Source of the DNA: an uncultured Lachnospiraceae bacterium
GTDB taxonomy: Bacteria; Bacillota; Clostridia; Lachnospirales; Lachnospiraceae
DNA length: 64,000 bases
NCBI GenBank assembly: GCA_902774915.1
Contig: CACYKH010000005.1
Coordinates: 1-64,000 of the forward strand
Direction of reading: 5' to 3'
The notes under the pieces are model-generated. The model saw only the letters and a list, made by a program, of their open reading frames with translations, had not been told where the DNA came from and ran no database searches. Position numbers and translations under genes: made by a program. Numbering within the stretch: the stretch's first letter is position 1; the number at the start of each line of letters is the position of its first letter. This document shows, in pieces, positions 8,330 through 16,776 of this stretch.

Positions 8330-9366
8330 TCAACGATTTCAAATCTGTTGCAAGAGTAAGAATTGCACTTAGTGATCTTAAGATCATAAGCTTTGGTCCA
8401 AGACCTCAGGACTTCCTTGCATGTAATGCTCCAATCAAGCAGCTCTATAATCTCGGTGTTGAGATTGAAGAGAACTCAGAGCTTGATCTTTTCGAAGCAT
8501 TCAACAAGCATGAAGGTGATGAGAGAATTCCTTCAGTTGTTGAGGATATGGCTAATGAACTTGGCGCTGGAAATAAGAAACCTGAAATCCTTTCAAGACT
8601 TGCTCAGTATGAGCTTACACTTCGTGATTGGATTGAGGCTCATAAGGGAAGTAGAAGCAATGTTATCGTCGCTGGTAAGTGCTGGCCTGCATTCCAGACA
8701 CAGTTCAAGTGTGTTCCTTGCTACGTAAACAGCCGTCTTGCTAAGGATGGAATTCCTGTTTCTTGTGAGGTTGATATTTACGGAGCTCTTTCAGAGTACA
8801 TTGGTGAGCTTGTAAGTGAAGATACAGTTACACTTCTTGATATCAACAATACAGTTCCTAAGGATATGTACAATGAAGAAATCAAGGGCAAGTTCAGCTA
8901 TGATTACAAGCTTACAGATACATTCATGGGCTTCCATTGTGGAAATACAGCTACTGACAAGCTTGCATTCTGCGAGATGAAGAACCAGAAGATCATGGCT
9001 CGTACACTTCCAGAAGAAGTTACTAACGGAACACTTGAAGGAGATCTTATTCCTGGTGAAGCTACAATCTTCAGACTTCAGAGTACATCTGATGGAAAGC
9101 TTCGTGCTTACGTTGCAGAGGGAGAAATCCTTCCAGTAAGAACAAGATCTTTCGGTGCTATCGGTATCTTTGCTATTCCTGAGATGGGACGTTTCTATCG
9201 TCACGTACTCGTTCAGAAGAACTATCCACATCATGCAGCTATCACATTCCATCACAATGGAAAGCTTCTCTATGATGTATTCAAGTTCCTCGGAGTAAGG
9301 TTTGATGAGATTGATTACAACCATCCAGCAGGAGTTAGATATAAATCAGAGAACCCTTTCGCTTAG
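8326..9366 (+). pseudogene. Sugar isomerase (COG2407 type), C-terminal fragment after a frameshift
   Basis: A 346-codon continuation of the isomerase started at 7925, in a different frame. It holds the family's metal-site regions: Glu in VSCEVDIYG, Asp in TLLDINN, and a C-terminal His-rich FHHNGKLL. The ATG at 8326 overlaps the upstream stop as ATGA, so reinitiation could make this fragment, but there is no good ribosome site and family similarity extends upstream of that ATG (ADECAD, 8302-8325). I treat both pieces as one broken or mis-assembled gene of roughly 480 codons. If real, enzyme activity would depend on the fragments assembling. Confidence 0.75.
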
Positions 9367-9412
9367 AGCGATAAATATAAATAGATAGTGTATATGTTTT
9401 ATTAAAGGGGAC

Positions 9413-9479
9413 GAGGGCAGGAGTAGTGAGCCTGCCCTCTTGTCACATTGCTGAATGTTTTTCAGTCGTGTGACAAGAG
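9413..9479 (+). promoter_or_regulatory. Competing hairpins in the xylulokinase leader
   Basis: Hairpin 1 has a 9-bp GC-rich stem (GAGGGCAGG 9413-9421 with CCTGCCCTC 9431-9439). Hairpin 2 pairs CTCTTGTCACA (9437-9447) with TGTGACAAGAG (9469-9479) and has an inner CTGAA/TTCAG stem. They share bases 9437-9439. Neither has a good T tail. The ribosome site TAGGAGGT lies just after. The element could be a transcript-processing site, an attenuator or a protein-binding leader. Confidence 0.5.
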
Positions 9480-9510
9480 TAAAACTCGTGTTTTTGTAGG
9501 AGGTTATAAA

Positions 9511-10965
9511 ATGTTTATAGGTATTGATTTAGGTACATCGGCAGTTAAACTTCTTTCTATGGATAATGATGGAAAAATCCTTCGTACAGTTTCAGTTGAA
9601 TATCCTATCAGCTTCCCAAAGAGTGGATGGTCTGAGCAGAATCCAGAAGACTGGTACAAGGGAACACTTGAAGGAATTGGAAAGCTTCTTGATGGAACAG
9701 ATAAGGTTGTAGATGGAATTGGCGTTGGCGGACAGATGCACGGTCTTGTAATTCTTGACGAAGCAGATAATGTTATCAGACCTGCAATTCTCTGGAATGA
9801 TGGACGTACAACAGAAGAGACAGATTATCTTAACAATGTTATTGGAAAAGATAAGCTTTCTGAGTATACAGGAAATATTGCATTTGCAGGATTTACTGCA
9901 CCAAAGGTTCTCTGGGTTAAGAATAATGAGCCAGATAACTTTGCTAAGATTAAGAAAGTAATGCTTCCAAAGGATTATATCGTTTATAAGCTTACAGGTG
10001 CTTATGTTTCTGATTATTCAGATGCATCTGGTATGCTCCTTATGGATGTTAAAAATAAGAAGTGGTCTCAGGAGATGCTTGAGATTTGTGGTATTTCACA
10101 TGTTGAGATGCCAGAGCTTCATGAAAGCTATGACGTAGTTGGAGAGATTAAGCCTGAAGTTGCTTCTGAGTTAGGAATAACAGGAACACTCAAGGTTGTT
10201 GCAGGTGCAGGAGACAATGCAGCAGCAGCTGTCGGAACAGGAACAGTTGGTGCAGGGGGATGCAATCTGTCACTTGGTACATCTGGAACACTCTTCATTT
10301 CAAATGATAAATTCTCAGTTGATGACAAAAATTCACTTCACTCATTTGCTCATGCAGATGGTGGCTTCCACTTAATGGGATGTATGCTTTCTGCAGCATC
10401 ATGTAATAAGTGGTGGATGGATGAGATTCTGAGAGATAAAGACTATGCTGGTAACCAGGCAGGCATAGATAAGTTAGGAGAGAACAATGTATTCTTCCTT
10501 CCATATCTAATGGGTGAAAGATCACCTCATAATGATCCACTTGTAAGAGCTGGATTCCTGGGAATGAGCATGGATACAACAAGAGAGGACATGGTTCAGG
10601 CAGTACTTGAGGGTGTTGCATTTGGACTTAGAGATTCCCTTGAAGTTGCAAGAAGTCTTGGAATCAAGATTGAAGTTTCTAACATCTGCGGCGGTGGTGC
10701 AAAGAGCCCACTTTGGAGAAAGATAATCTCTAATGTTATGAACATTCGTCTTGAGATTCAGGAAAATGATGAAGGACCTGCGCTTGGTGGCGCAATCCTT
10801 GCGGCAGTTGGATGTGGCAGATATACAGATGTCATCTCAGCTGCTAAGAGTCTGGTTAAGGTTGTTGAGACTGTTGAGCCAGACGCTGAGCTGGTAGCTA
10901 AGTACGAGGAAAAGTACAACCAGTTCAAGAAACTCTATCCTACAGTTAAGGGACTGTATCAATAG
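9511..10965 (+). CDS. xylB: Xylulokinase (FGGY family)
   Basis: A 484-residue sugar kinase converting D-xylulose and ATP to xylulose-5-phosphate, the entry point to the pentose phosphate pathway. The N-terminal FGGY ATPase signature (GIDLGTSAVK), GQMHGLV, LWNDGRT and the C-terminal CGGGAKSPLWR phosphate-binding region are all present at xylulokinase spacing. ATG 9511 has a strong TAGGAGGT site; a longer in-frame reading from TTG 9448 lies inside the leader hairpin and is rejected. The aldose epimerase follows after 29 bp with its own AGGAGG. Confidence 0.94.
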   Translation: MFIGIDLGTSAVKLLSMDNDGKILRTVSVEYPISFPKSGWSEQNPEDWYKGTLEGIGKLLDGTDKVVDGIGVGGQMHGLVILDEADNVIRPAILWNDGRTTEETDYLNNVIGKDKLSEYTGNIAFAGFTAPKVLWVKNNEPDNFAKIKKVMLPKDYIVYKLTGAYVSDYSDASGMLLMDVKNKKWSQEMLEICGISHVEMPELHESYDVVGEIKPEVASELGITGTLKVVAGAGDNAAAAVGTGTVGAGGCNLSLGTSGTLFISNDKFSVDDKNSLHSFAHADGGFHLMGCMLSAASCNKWWMDEILRDKDYAGNQAGIDKLGENNVFFLPYLMGERSPHNDPLVRAGFLGMSMDTTREDMVQAVLEGVAFGLRDSLEVARSLGIKIEVSNICGGGAKSPLWRKIISNVMNIRLEIQENDEGPALGGAILAAVGCGRYTDVISAAKSLVKVVETVEPDAELVAKYEEKYNQFKKLYPTVKGLYQ

Positions 10966-10994
10966 AGTGGGGTTAAAAGTAGGAGGTTAAAAGA

Positions 10995-12044
10995 ATGAAA
11001 GAGGTGTTTGGAAGAACTAAACAGGGTGATGTAGTAACTTCTTATACTATTACGAACAAAACTGGAATGTCAGCTACCATAATTGATTATGGAGCAACAG
11101 TTGTAAAGCTTCTTATTCCTGACAGACATGGAAGTCTAAGAGATATTCAGCTGGGTTATGACGATGTTCAGTCTTATGAAGAGGGCACAACATTTTTCGG
11201 AACTATCATTGGTAGAAACGCTAACAGAATCTGTGGGGGACAGGTTACAATAGATGGCGTTAAATACCAGATGGATCAGAATGATAATGAGAACAATCTT
11301 CATAGTGGATTAAACGGAATAGATAAGAAAATGTGGACAGTTTTGGCATTAAGCGATTCTTCAGTTTCATTCATCTGCAAATCAGATGATATGGAGCAGA
11401 AGCTTCCAGGAGATTTAACAATAACTGTCACATATAGTATTTCAGATGATAATGAATTTAAGATTGCATATGATGCGGTTCCAGAAAAGAAAACTATTAT
11501 AAATCTGACAAGCCATATGTATTTTAATCTTGATGGTCATTATAAGGGAAGTATTGAAGATCATACAATTACTATTGATGCTGATTACTACAATACAGTT
11601 ATTGATTCAAAGGCTATACCTACTGAGGATAAAGAGCCTGTTGCCGGAACAGTTTTCGATTTCAGAAAACCAAAGAAGGTTGGACAGGATATCAATAAAT
11701 CAGATATTCAGCTTGAATATGTAGGTGGTTATGATCATAACTATGTGATAAAAGGTGGAACAGGTAACATCAGACATTTTGCTACTGTTTATTCAGAAGA
11801 AAGCGGAATATGCATGGACCTCTTCTCAGATCAGACAGGAACTCAGTTCTACTCAGGTAACTTTATAGGTGAGCAGAAGGGTAAGGGCAATTTTGATTAT
11901 CACAACAGATCAGGACTTTGTCTTGAGCCTCAGTATATACCAAATGCTATGAACTTTATTCCTGAGGGAGATATTGATTGTCCAATATTTGATGCGAATG
12001 AACATTATCATTCGGAGAGTATTTACAAGTTTTCAATAAAATAG
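10995..12044 (+). CDS. galM: Aldose 1-epimerase (mutarotase)
   Basis: A 349-residue cytoplasmic enzyme interconverting alpha and beta anomers of free sugars, useful because glycosidases and transporters deliver one anomer. Family motifs are present: GRNANRI near residue 72, NLHSGL, the catalytic-His region NLTSHMYFNLDGH, GGYDHNYV, and a C-terminal GLCLEPQYIPNA with the catalytic Glu. Length is normal. It is the last gene of the xylB unit and is followed by a strong terminator. Confidence 0.93.
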   Translation: MKEVFGRTKQGDVVTSYTITNKTGMSATIIDYGATVVKLLIPDRHGSLRDIQLGYDDVQSYEEGTTFFGTIIGRNANRICGGQVTIDGVKYQMDQNDNENNLHSGLNGIDKKMWTVLALSDSSVSFICKSDDMEQKLPGDLTITVTYSISDDNEFKIAYDAVPEKKTIINLTSHMYFNLDGHYKGSIEDHTITIDADYYNTVIDSKAIPTEDKEPVAGTVFDFRKPKKVGQDINKSDIQLEYVGGYDHNYVIKGGTGNIRHFATVYSEESGICMDLFSDQTGTQFYSGNFIGEQKGKGNFDYHNRSGLCLEPQYIPNAMNFIPEGDIDCPIFDANEHYHSESIYKFSIK

Positions 12045-12066
12045 GGTGAGATTATATAAATTGTAA

Positions 12067-12104
12067 AAACAGTTGCTAGATTTAGGTCTTGCAACTGTTT
12101 TTTT
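12067..12104 (+). terminator. Intrinsic terminator after galM
   Basis: Stem AAACAGTTGC/GCAACTGTTT with a 14-nt loop, then a T run. It separates the sugar-kinase unit from the transporter promoter. Confidence 0.88.
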
Positions 12105-12123
12105 GTACATATTTACCTTAAAA

Positions 12124-12186
12124 AGCAACAAATGTTAAAATTATCGCAATTTATGATAAGTAATTTTGTACAACATTTACTATAAT
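12124..12186 (+). promoter_or_regulatory. Tandem 21-bp direct repeat (AraC-type operator) and -10 of the sugar-transporter operon
   Basis: Two units start at 12124 (AGCAACAAATG) and 12145 (CGCAATTTATG), exactly 21 bp apart. By hand alignment the first unit matches the first unit before the GH3 gene at 15 of 21 positions and the second matches at 16 of 21. The -10 is TATAAT (12181-12186), with no -35 at the right distance, so the promoter probably depends on an activator. The AraC gene at 15814-16749 is the nearest candidate. Confidence 0.62.
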
Positions 12187-12199
12187 GGTTTCAGTCAGT

Positions 12200-12252
12200 G
12201 GATACGAGGGTCCCTCGTGTCCAATGTGTGCACATAGTGAGGACGTTTTTTT
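12200..12252 (+). promoter_or_regulatory. Attenuator-like leader of the sugar-transporter operon
   Basis: A 10-bp stem (12200-12209 with 12213-12222; GGATACGAGG-type arm) shares its last four bases GTCC with a second fold. In that fold GTCC (12219-12222) pairs with GGAC (12241-12244) around a smaller ATGTG/CACAT hairpin and is followed by T7 (12246-12252). The second fold looks like a terminator and the first would prevent it. It matches no riboswitch class I know. Confidence 0.45.
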
Positions 12253-12277
12253 CAAAGTATTAAGGAGGATTTCAAAC

Positions 12278-13720
12278 ATGAGAAAAATGAAACGTGTTGC
12301 TGCTGTAGCACTTAGTGCTTGTATGGTAGCATCAATGGTTACTGGATGTGGAAAGAGCGATTCAGGCTCTACAGAAGCTGCAGATGATTCAGCTACAACA
12401 GAGGCAGCAGATGCTTCTGGCAGCGATAGCAGCAGTGATGATTCCGCATCAGGTGGTGACGGCGAAGTTATTAATGTATGGTCATTCACAGACGAGGTTC
12501 CTAACATGATCGATAAGTTCAAGGAAACTCATCCAGATTTCAAGTATGACATCAATACAACAATTATCGCTACAACAGAAGGTGCTTATCAGCCAGCACT
12601 TGACCAGGCTCTTGCAGCTGGTGGCGCTGATGCTCCTGATATGTACTGTGCAGAGGCAGCTTTCGTTCTTAAGTATACACAGGGCGATATGTCTTCATAC
12701 GCTTGCCCATATGATGATCTTGGTATCGATACACAGAACGAGATCGACGAGGCAAAGATTGCTCAGTATACAGTTGATATCGGAACAAATCCAGATGGTA
12801 AGGTTGTAGGTCTTGGTTACCAGGCAACAGGTGGTGCGTTCATTTACAGACGTTCAATTGCTAAGGATGCTTTTGGAACAGATGATCCAGCAGAGATCGC
12901 TGATATCATCGGTGCAGGTACACAGAACTGGGATAAGTTCTGGGATGCAGCTGAAACTCTTAAGGGTAAGGGTTATGGTATCGTTTCTGGTGATGGAGAT
13001 ATCTGGCACGCAGTTGAGAACAGCTCAGATCAGGGTTGGATAGTTGACGGAAAGCTCAACATCGATCCTAAGAGAGAAGAGTTCCTCGACATTTCTAAGA
13101 AGCTTAAAGACAATGATTATCATAATGATACACAGGATTGGCAGGATGCTTGGTTCGCTGATATGAGCGGAACAGGTGACAAGCAGATCTTTGGTTTCTT
13201 CGGACCAGCTTGGCTGATCAACTACACACTCGGTGATAACTGTGGTGGTACAAAAGTAGGCGAAGGCACATATGGTGACTGGGCAGTTTGTGCTCCTCCA
13301 GTTGGATTCTTCTGGGGTGGAACATGGGTACTGGCTAACAAGGATTCTGAGAAGAAGGAAGCTGTTGGACAGATTATCGATTGGATCACACTTAATTGTA
13401 CAGAAGATGGTCTTCAGTATATGTGGGCTAACGGAACTATGAATGGTGATGGCGGAACAAAGGACGTTGTTGCATCTGAGACAGTTATGAATATGTCAGA
13501 TGGTACACTTGATTTCCTCGGTGGCCAGAATATGTTCGAAGTATTTGGTGAGGCTAATAGCTATGCAAATGGTAAGAACCTTACACAGTACGATGAGACA
13601 ATCAACCAGTATTGGAGAGATCAGGTTCGTCAGTATTCAAACGGCGAGAAGGATCGTGATACAGCAATCGCTGACTTCAAGCAGCAGGTAGCTGATAACC
13701 TTGCAGTAGAGGTTGAGTAA
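12278..13720 (+). CDS. Sugar ABC transporter substrate-binding lipoprotein (CUT1 type)
   Basis: A 480-residue extracellular binding protein anchored by lipid at Cys24 (lipobox VTGC after a hydrophobic segment), followed by a Ser/Asp/Ala-rich linker and a family-1 solute-binding fold. It should deliver an oligosaccharide to the two permeases encoded next. Xylo-oligosaccharides are inferred from the shared operator with the GH3 xylosidase; the sequence alone does not prove the ligand. ATG 12278 follows AAGGAGG, and the upstream extension overlaps the leader structure. A strong hairpin after the stop probably protects this mRNA part, consistent with the excess usually needed of binding proteins. 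Confidence 0.9.
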   Translation: MRKMKRVAAVALSACMVASMVTGCGKSDSGSTEAADDSATTEAADASGSDSSSDDSASGGDGEVINVWSFTDEVPNMIDKFKETHPDFKYDINTTIIATTEGAYQPALDQALAAGGADAPDMYCAEAAFVLKYTQGDMSSYACPYDDLGIDTQNEIDEAKIAQYTVDIGTNPDGKVVGLGYQATGGAFIYRRSIAKDAFGTDDPAEIADIIGAGTQNWDKFWDAAETLKGKGYGIVSGDGDIWHAVENSSDQGWIVDGKLNIDPKREEFLDISKKLKDNDYHNDTQDWQDAWFADMSGTGDKQIFGFFGPAWLINYTLGDNCGGTKVGEGTYGDWAVCAPPVGFFWGGTWVLANKDSEKKEAVGQIIDWITLNCTEDGLQYMWANGTMNGDGGTKDVVASETVMNMSDGTLDFLGGQNMFEVFGEANSYANGKNLTQYDETINQYWRDQVRQYSNGEKDRDTAIADFKQQVADNLAVEVE

Positions 13721-13754
13721 TCAATAGTTTACAACAGTAAATTAGATTAAAGTA

Positions 13755-13790
13755 TATGGGATGATGAACCCCAGGGTTCATCGTCCCATA
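13755..13790 (+). other. Strong intercistronic hairpin between binding protein and permease
   Basis: A 17-bp stem with a single T-G wobble (13755-13771 with 13774-13790) and a 2-nt loop. No T run follows, so it is more likely an mRNA-stabilising or partial-attenuation element than a full terminator. A similar element lies after the binding-protein gene at 62054-62094. Confidence 0.75.
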
Positions 13791-13834
13791 ATAATAAAAA
13801 GATTAGTTATGATTCTATTAATTTGGAGGTCAAT

Positions 13835-14827
13835 ATGAAAAAGAAGAAAACCGGCGAGGTAAGATATGCCAAATATGGTTATATTTTCAGTCTTCCTTTC
13901 GTAATTGCCTTCCTTATATTTCAACTATATCCTGTTTTATATACGGCCTTCATTGGTTTCACAAATCTGAAGGGCGTTGTCACTCCAGAAGTGCATATTT
14001 TGGATAATCCTTTTGAAAATTTCCAGCAAGTTTTAACAAGTGGATCTTTTAAAACAGCTCTTGGAAATACGTTTTTTATCTGGATATGTAACTTTATTCC
14101 ACAGCTGGGATTAGCACTTTTGCTTACAGCTTGGTTCACGGATAGAAGATGGAAGATAAAGGGGCAAGGAATATATAAAGTTTTAATCTATATGCCGAAC
14201 ATTATTACAGCGGCAACTATAGCTATTCTTTTCAAGGCATTCTTTGATTATCCTACAAGCCCAGTAAATGATATTTTAGTAAGTGTTGGTATTCTGGAAA
14301 AGGCCAACAACTTCCTGATCAATAAGGGCGTAGCAAGAGGAATAGTTGCATTCATTCAGTTCTGGATGTGGTATGGATATACAATGCTGATACTCATTTC
14401 TGGAGTATTAGGTATTAACCCTGAAATATTCGATGCAGCCGAAGTTGATGGCGCAAGTCGTAGTCAGGTATTTTTCCAGATAACTCTTCCAAACATCAAG
14501 ACTATCATGTTGTTCACACTCGTAACATCACTTATCGGTGGTCTTAACATGTTTGATATACCTAAGTTATTCTTACTTGGTGGACCTGATAATGCAACAC
14601 TTACAACAAGTGTTTACATTTACAATCAGGCATTCAGTGGAAGTTATCTGTATAACAGAGCAGCTGCTGCAAGTATGATCATGTTTGTAATCATCATGTT
14701 CTTCTCATCAATCCTGTTCTTCTTACTTAGAGAAAAGGACGCTGATGGATACGGAACTGATTTCAAGAAAATTAAAAAACAACAGAAAGCAGCAAAAAAA
14801 GCGGCTAGAAAGGGAGGTGTAGCGTAA
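13835..14827 (+). CDS. Sugar ABC transporter permease (CUT1, MalF-like)
   Basis: A 330-residue inner membrane protein with six or so hydrophobic segments. The cytoplasmic EAA loop that contacts the ATPase is present near residues 205-225 (DAAEVDGASRSQVFFQITLP). It pairs with the next gene to form the channel for the oligosaccharide bound by the 12278 lipoprotein. GGAGG lies just before ATG 13835. The Lys-rich C-terminus runs into the start of the partner gene, with the TAA and ATG overlapping by one base. The operon has no ATPase, so a shared MsmK-type ATPase encoded elsewhere is expected. Confidence 0.92.
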   Translation: MKKKKTGEVRYAKYGYIFSLPFVIAFLIFQLYPVLYTAFIGFTNLKGVVTPEVHILDNPFENFQQVLTSGSFKTALGNTFFIWICNFIPQLGLALLLTAWFTDRRWKIKGQGIYKVLIYMPNIITAATIAILFKAFFDYPTSPVNDILVSVGILEKANNFLINKGVARGIVAFIQFWMWYGYTMLILISGVLGINPEIFDAAEVDGASRSQVFFQITLPNIKTIMLFTLVTSLIGGLNMFDIPKLFLLGGPDNATLTTSVYIYNQAFSGSYLYNRAAAASMIMFVIIMFFSSILFFLLREKDADGYGTDFKKIKKQQKAAKKAARKGGVA

Positions 14828-15714
14828 TGGCAAGTACTCCAAAATCGATGTCATATGCTGACGTCCCAGTTAAAAACAGACCAAAGAGTTACGCAGGAGA
14901 GAAGACAGGTATTCATATTGTCTGTGTATTCTTAAGTCTCTTAAGTATATTACCTTTCTGGGTAATGATAGTGAACTCAACCAGATCAACACCTGAGATA
15001 CAGCAGCATGCTTTATCTCTGATACCGTCAGTACATATGGTAAAGAATTTTCAAATTCTGACTGGTAAATCGTTCAATCCTCTTGTTGGTCTTATGAATT
15101 CCATGATTATATCTGTAGGTGTAACCCTCCTTACAGTTTACTTCTCATCACTTACTGCTTATGCGTTAGTAGCATATGATTGGAAGTTAAGAAATGCATT
15201 CTTCAAGTTCATTGTTGGTGTCATGATGATACCTGCACAGTGTACAATGATAGGTTTCTATCAGATGGTTTACAAGATCGGAATGACAAACCATCTTTCA
15301 ATGCTGATACTTCCTGCAATTGCTGCTCCATCGACAGTATTCTTTATGAGACAGTATCTGTACCCTACATTATCAATGGATATCGTTCAAGCAGCTAGAA
15401 TAGATGGTGCAGGAGAATTCCGTATATTCAATACGATCGTTCTTCCTATTATGAAACCAGCGTTAGCTACACAGGCTATCTTCTGTTTCGTTAGTAGTTG
15501 GAACAACCTGTTTACACCACTTGTACTGCTTACTGACAGCAAGAAATATACAATGCCTATCATGGTTTCTCTTCTTAGAGGAGATATTTATAAAACAGAG
15601 TACGGTTCAATTTACATGGGCTTAACTCTTACAGTTGTACCATTGATCATTGTATACTTATTACTTTCGAAATATATCATCGCTGGTGTCGCACTTGGCG
15701 GTGTTAAGAGTTAA
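14827..15714 (+). CDS. Sugar ABC transporter permease (CUT1, MalG-like)
   Basis: A 295-residue inner membrane protein with about six membrane segments and the EAA loop QAARIDGAGEFRIFNTIVLP. It is the second permease half of the oligosaccharide importer and is translationally coupled to the first (TAATG overlap). The C-terminus ends with a GGVKS-type tail often seen in this family. A strong terminator follows at 15758, shared with the convergent AraC gene. Confidence 0.93.
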   Translation: MASTPKSMSYADVPVKNRPKSYAGEKTGIHIVCVFLSLLSILPFWVMIVNSTRSTPEIQQHALSLIPSVHMVKNFQILTGKSFNPLVGLMNSMIISVGVTLLTVYFSSLTAYALVAYDWKLRNAFFKFIVGVMMIPAQCTMIGFYQMVYKIGMTNHLSMLILPAIAAPSTVFFMRQYLYPTLSMDIVQAARIDGAGEFRIFNTIVLPIMKPALATQAIFCFVSSWNNLFTPLVLLTDSKKYTMPIMVSLLRGDIYKTEYGSIYMGLTLTVVPLIIVYLLLSKYIIAGVALGGVKS

Positions 15715-15757
15715 AGATGCGACGATGTTTGGTCGCGGTTAGTGAAGGTTAAAGGAA

Positions 15758-15788
15758 AAGGCTACTCGTATAAACGAGTAGCCTTTTT
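15758..15788 (+). terminator. Terminator between the permease and the convergent AraC gene
   Basis: Perfect stem GGCTACTCGT/ACGAGTAGCC with an ATAA loop, flanked by A-rich sequence on the left and T5 on the right. It can therefore work on both strands. It ends the transporter operon and lies just past the stop of the leftward AraC gene. Confidence 0.88.
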
Positions 15789-15813
15789 CAATACATTGTT
15801 TTTTTATTAGCGA

Positions 15814-16749
15814 TTAAATAGCATCGCCATCTGAATTTTCCTGAGTTGTTGATCTCAGTTTCTTATATTCACTAGGTGAATATGTTGTATATTTCTTGAA
15901 AGCACGGCAGAAGGATGGAAGAGTGTTGAAACCACTCTGGAATGCGATATCCGTAATTGGAGTATCTGTCATAAGAAGATCCTCTGCTATATGAATTCTT
16001 TTAAGCGTCAGATAATCATGGAAAGTATAGCCGGTCTGCAACTTAAATAGTCGTAGGAAATGATACTTTGAAAAACCAGTATATTCCGCAGCCATTTCAG
16101 TTGATATATCTTCAGCATAATTGATATCTACATACCTTAGGAGTGCATTTATACGGTTGATAGACTGAGACAGGTTAGTTGTCTCTGTACTTACCGCATT
16201 CTCCGCATGCTTTGCAATTTCAGTAAATACTTGATACATCTTTGCATAAACCTGTGATTCCCAGAAGTTTGCATTTGTAAAATAAACAGAGTTCATATCC
16301 ATAAAAAGCTTATAAACCTTTTCGTAAATATCAGGACATGTCTGACTGTTACACAGGAATGTATCGAAGAGCATAGGCTCTATAGTTTTATAATCGTGGG
16401 AATTATAGAATTGATTCATCTCAATAAGATAGATGAATCGTACTCCATAATGATCGTTCACATACTCGTGCAGAGTGTGTGGAGGAATGATCAAAATATC
16501 TCCCTCTTGCAGGATGTGAGTGGTGTTGTTTGCGTGAATCTCATAAGTATTCTGAACGCAAATACAAACCTCAAAGGCTTCGTGCGAATGAAGAGCATAG
16601 CCTTCGGATTGGTTGTTATACCATATTCTGATGTGCGAGGTTGAATTGTAAGTTACCAACTCTTTACTATTTCTGACAATACGTCCGTTAAATTCGTCGT
16701 CCGGCTGTTGGTACTTTACGGGAACCTCTCGTGTTTCAAGATCAGCCAT
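15814..16749 (-). CDS. AraC-family transcription regulator
   Basis: A 311-residue regulator with an N-terminal cupin-type sugar-sensing domain (ALHSHEAFEVCI, EGDILIIPPHTLHEY) and two C-terminal helix-turn-helix motifs (AAEYTGFSKYHFLRLFK, then DIAFQSGFNTLPSFCRAFKK). It lies convergent to the oligosaccharide transporter and is the best candidate to bind the 21-bp repeats before that operon and before the GH3 gene. AAAGGGG precedes the ATG on the minus strand. It is probably transcribed with the yesL-like gene upstream of it. Confidence 0.92.
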   Translation of the reverse strand: MADLETREVPVKYQQPDDEFNGRIVRNSKELVTYNSTSHIRIWYNNQSEGYALHSHEAFEVCICVQNTYEIHANNTTHILQEGDILIIPPHTLHEYVNDHYGVRFIYLIEMNQFYNSHDYKTIEPMLFDTFLCNSQTCPDIYEKVYKLFMDMNSVYFTNANFWESQVYAKMYQVFTEIAKHAENAVSTETTNLSQSINRINALLRYVDINYAEDISTEMAAEYTGFSKYHFLRLFKLQTGYTFHDYLTLKRIHIAEDLLMTDTPITDIAFQSGFNTLPSFCRAFKKYTTYSPSEYKKLRSTTQENSDGDAI

Positions 16750-16776
16750 AAGTAAACCCCTTTAATTTATATTTCC

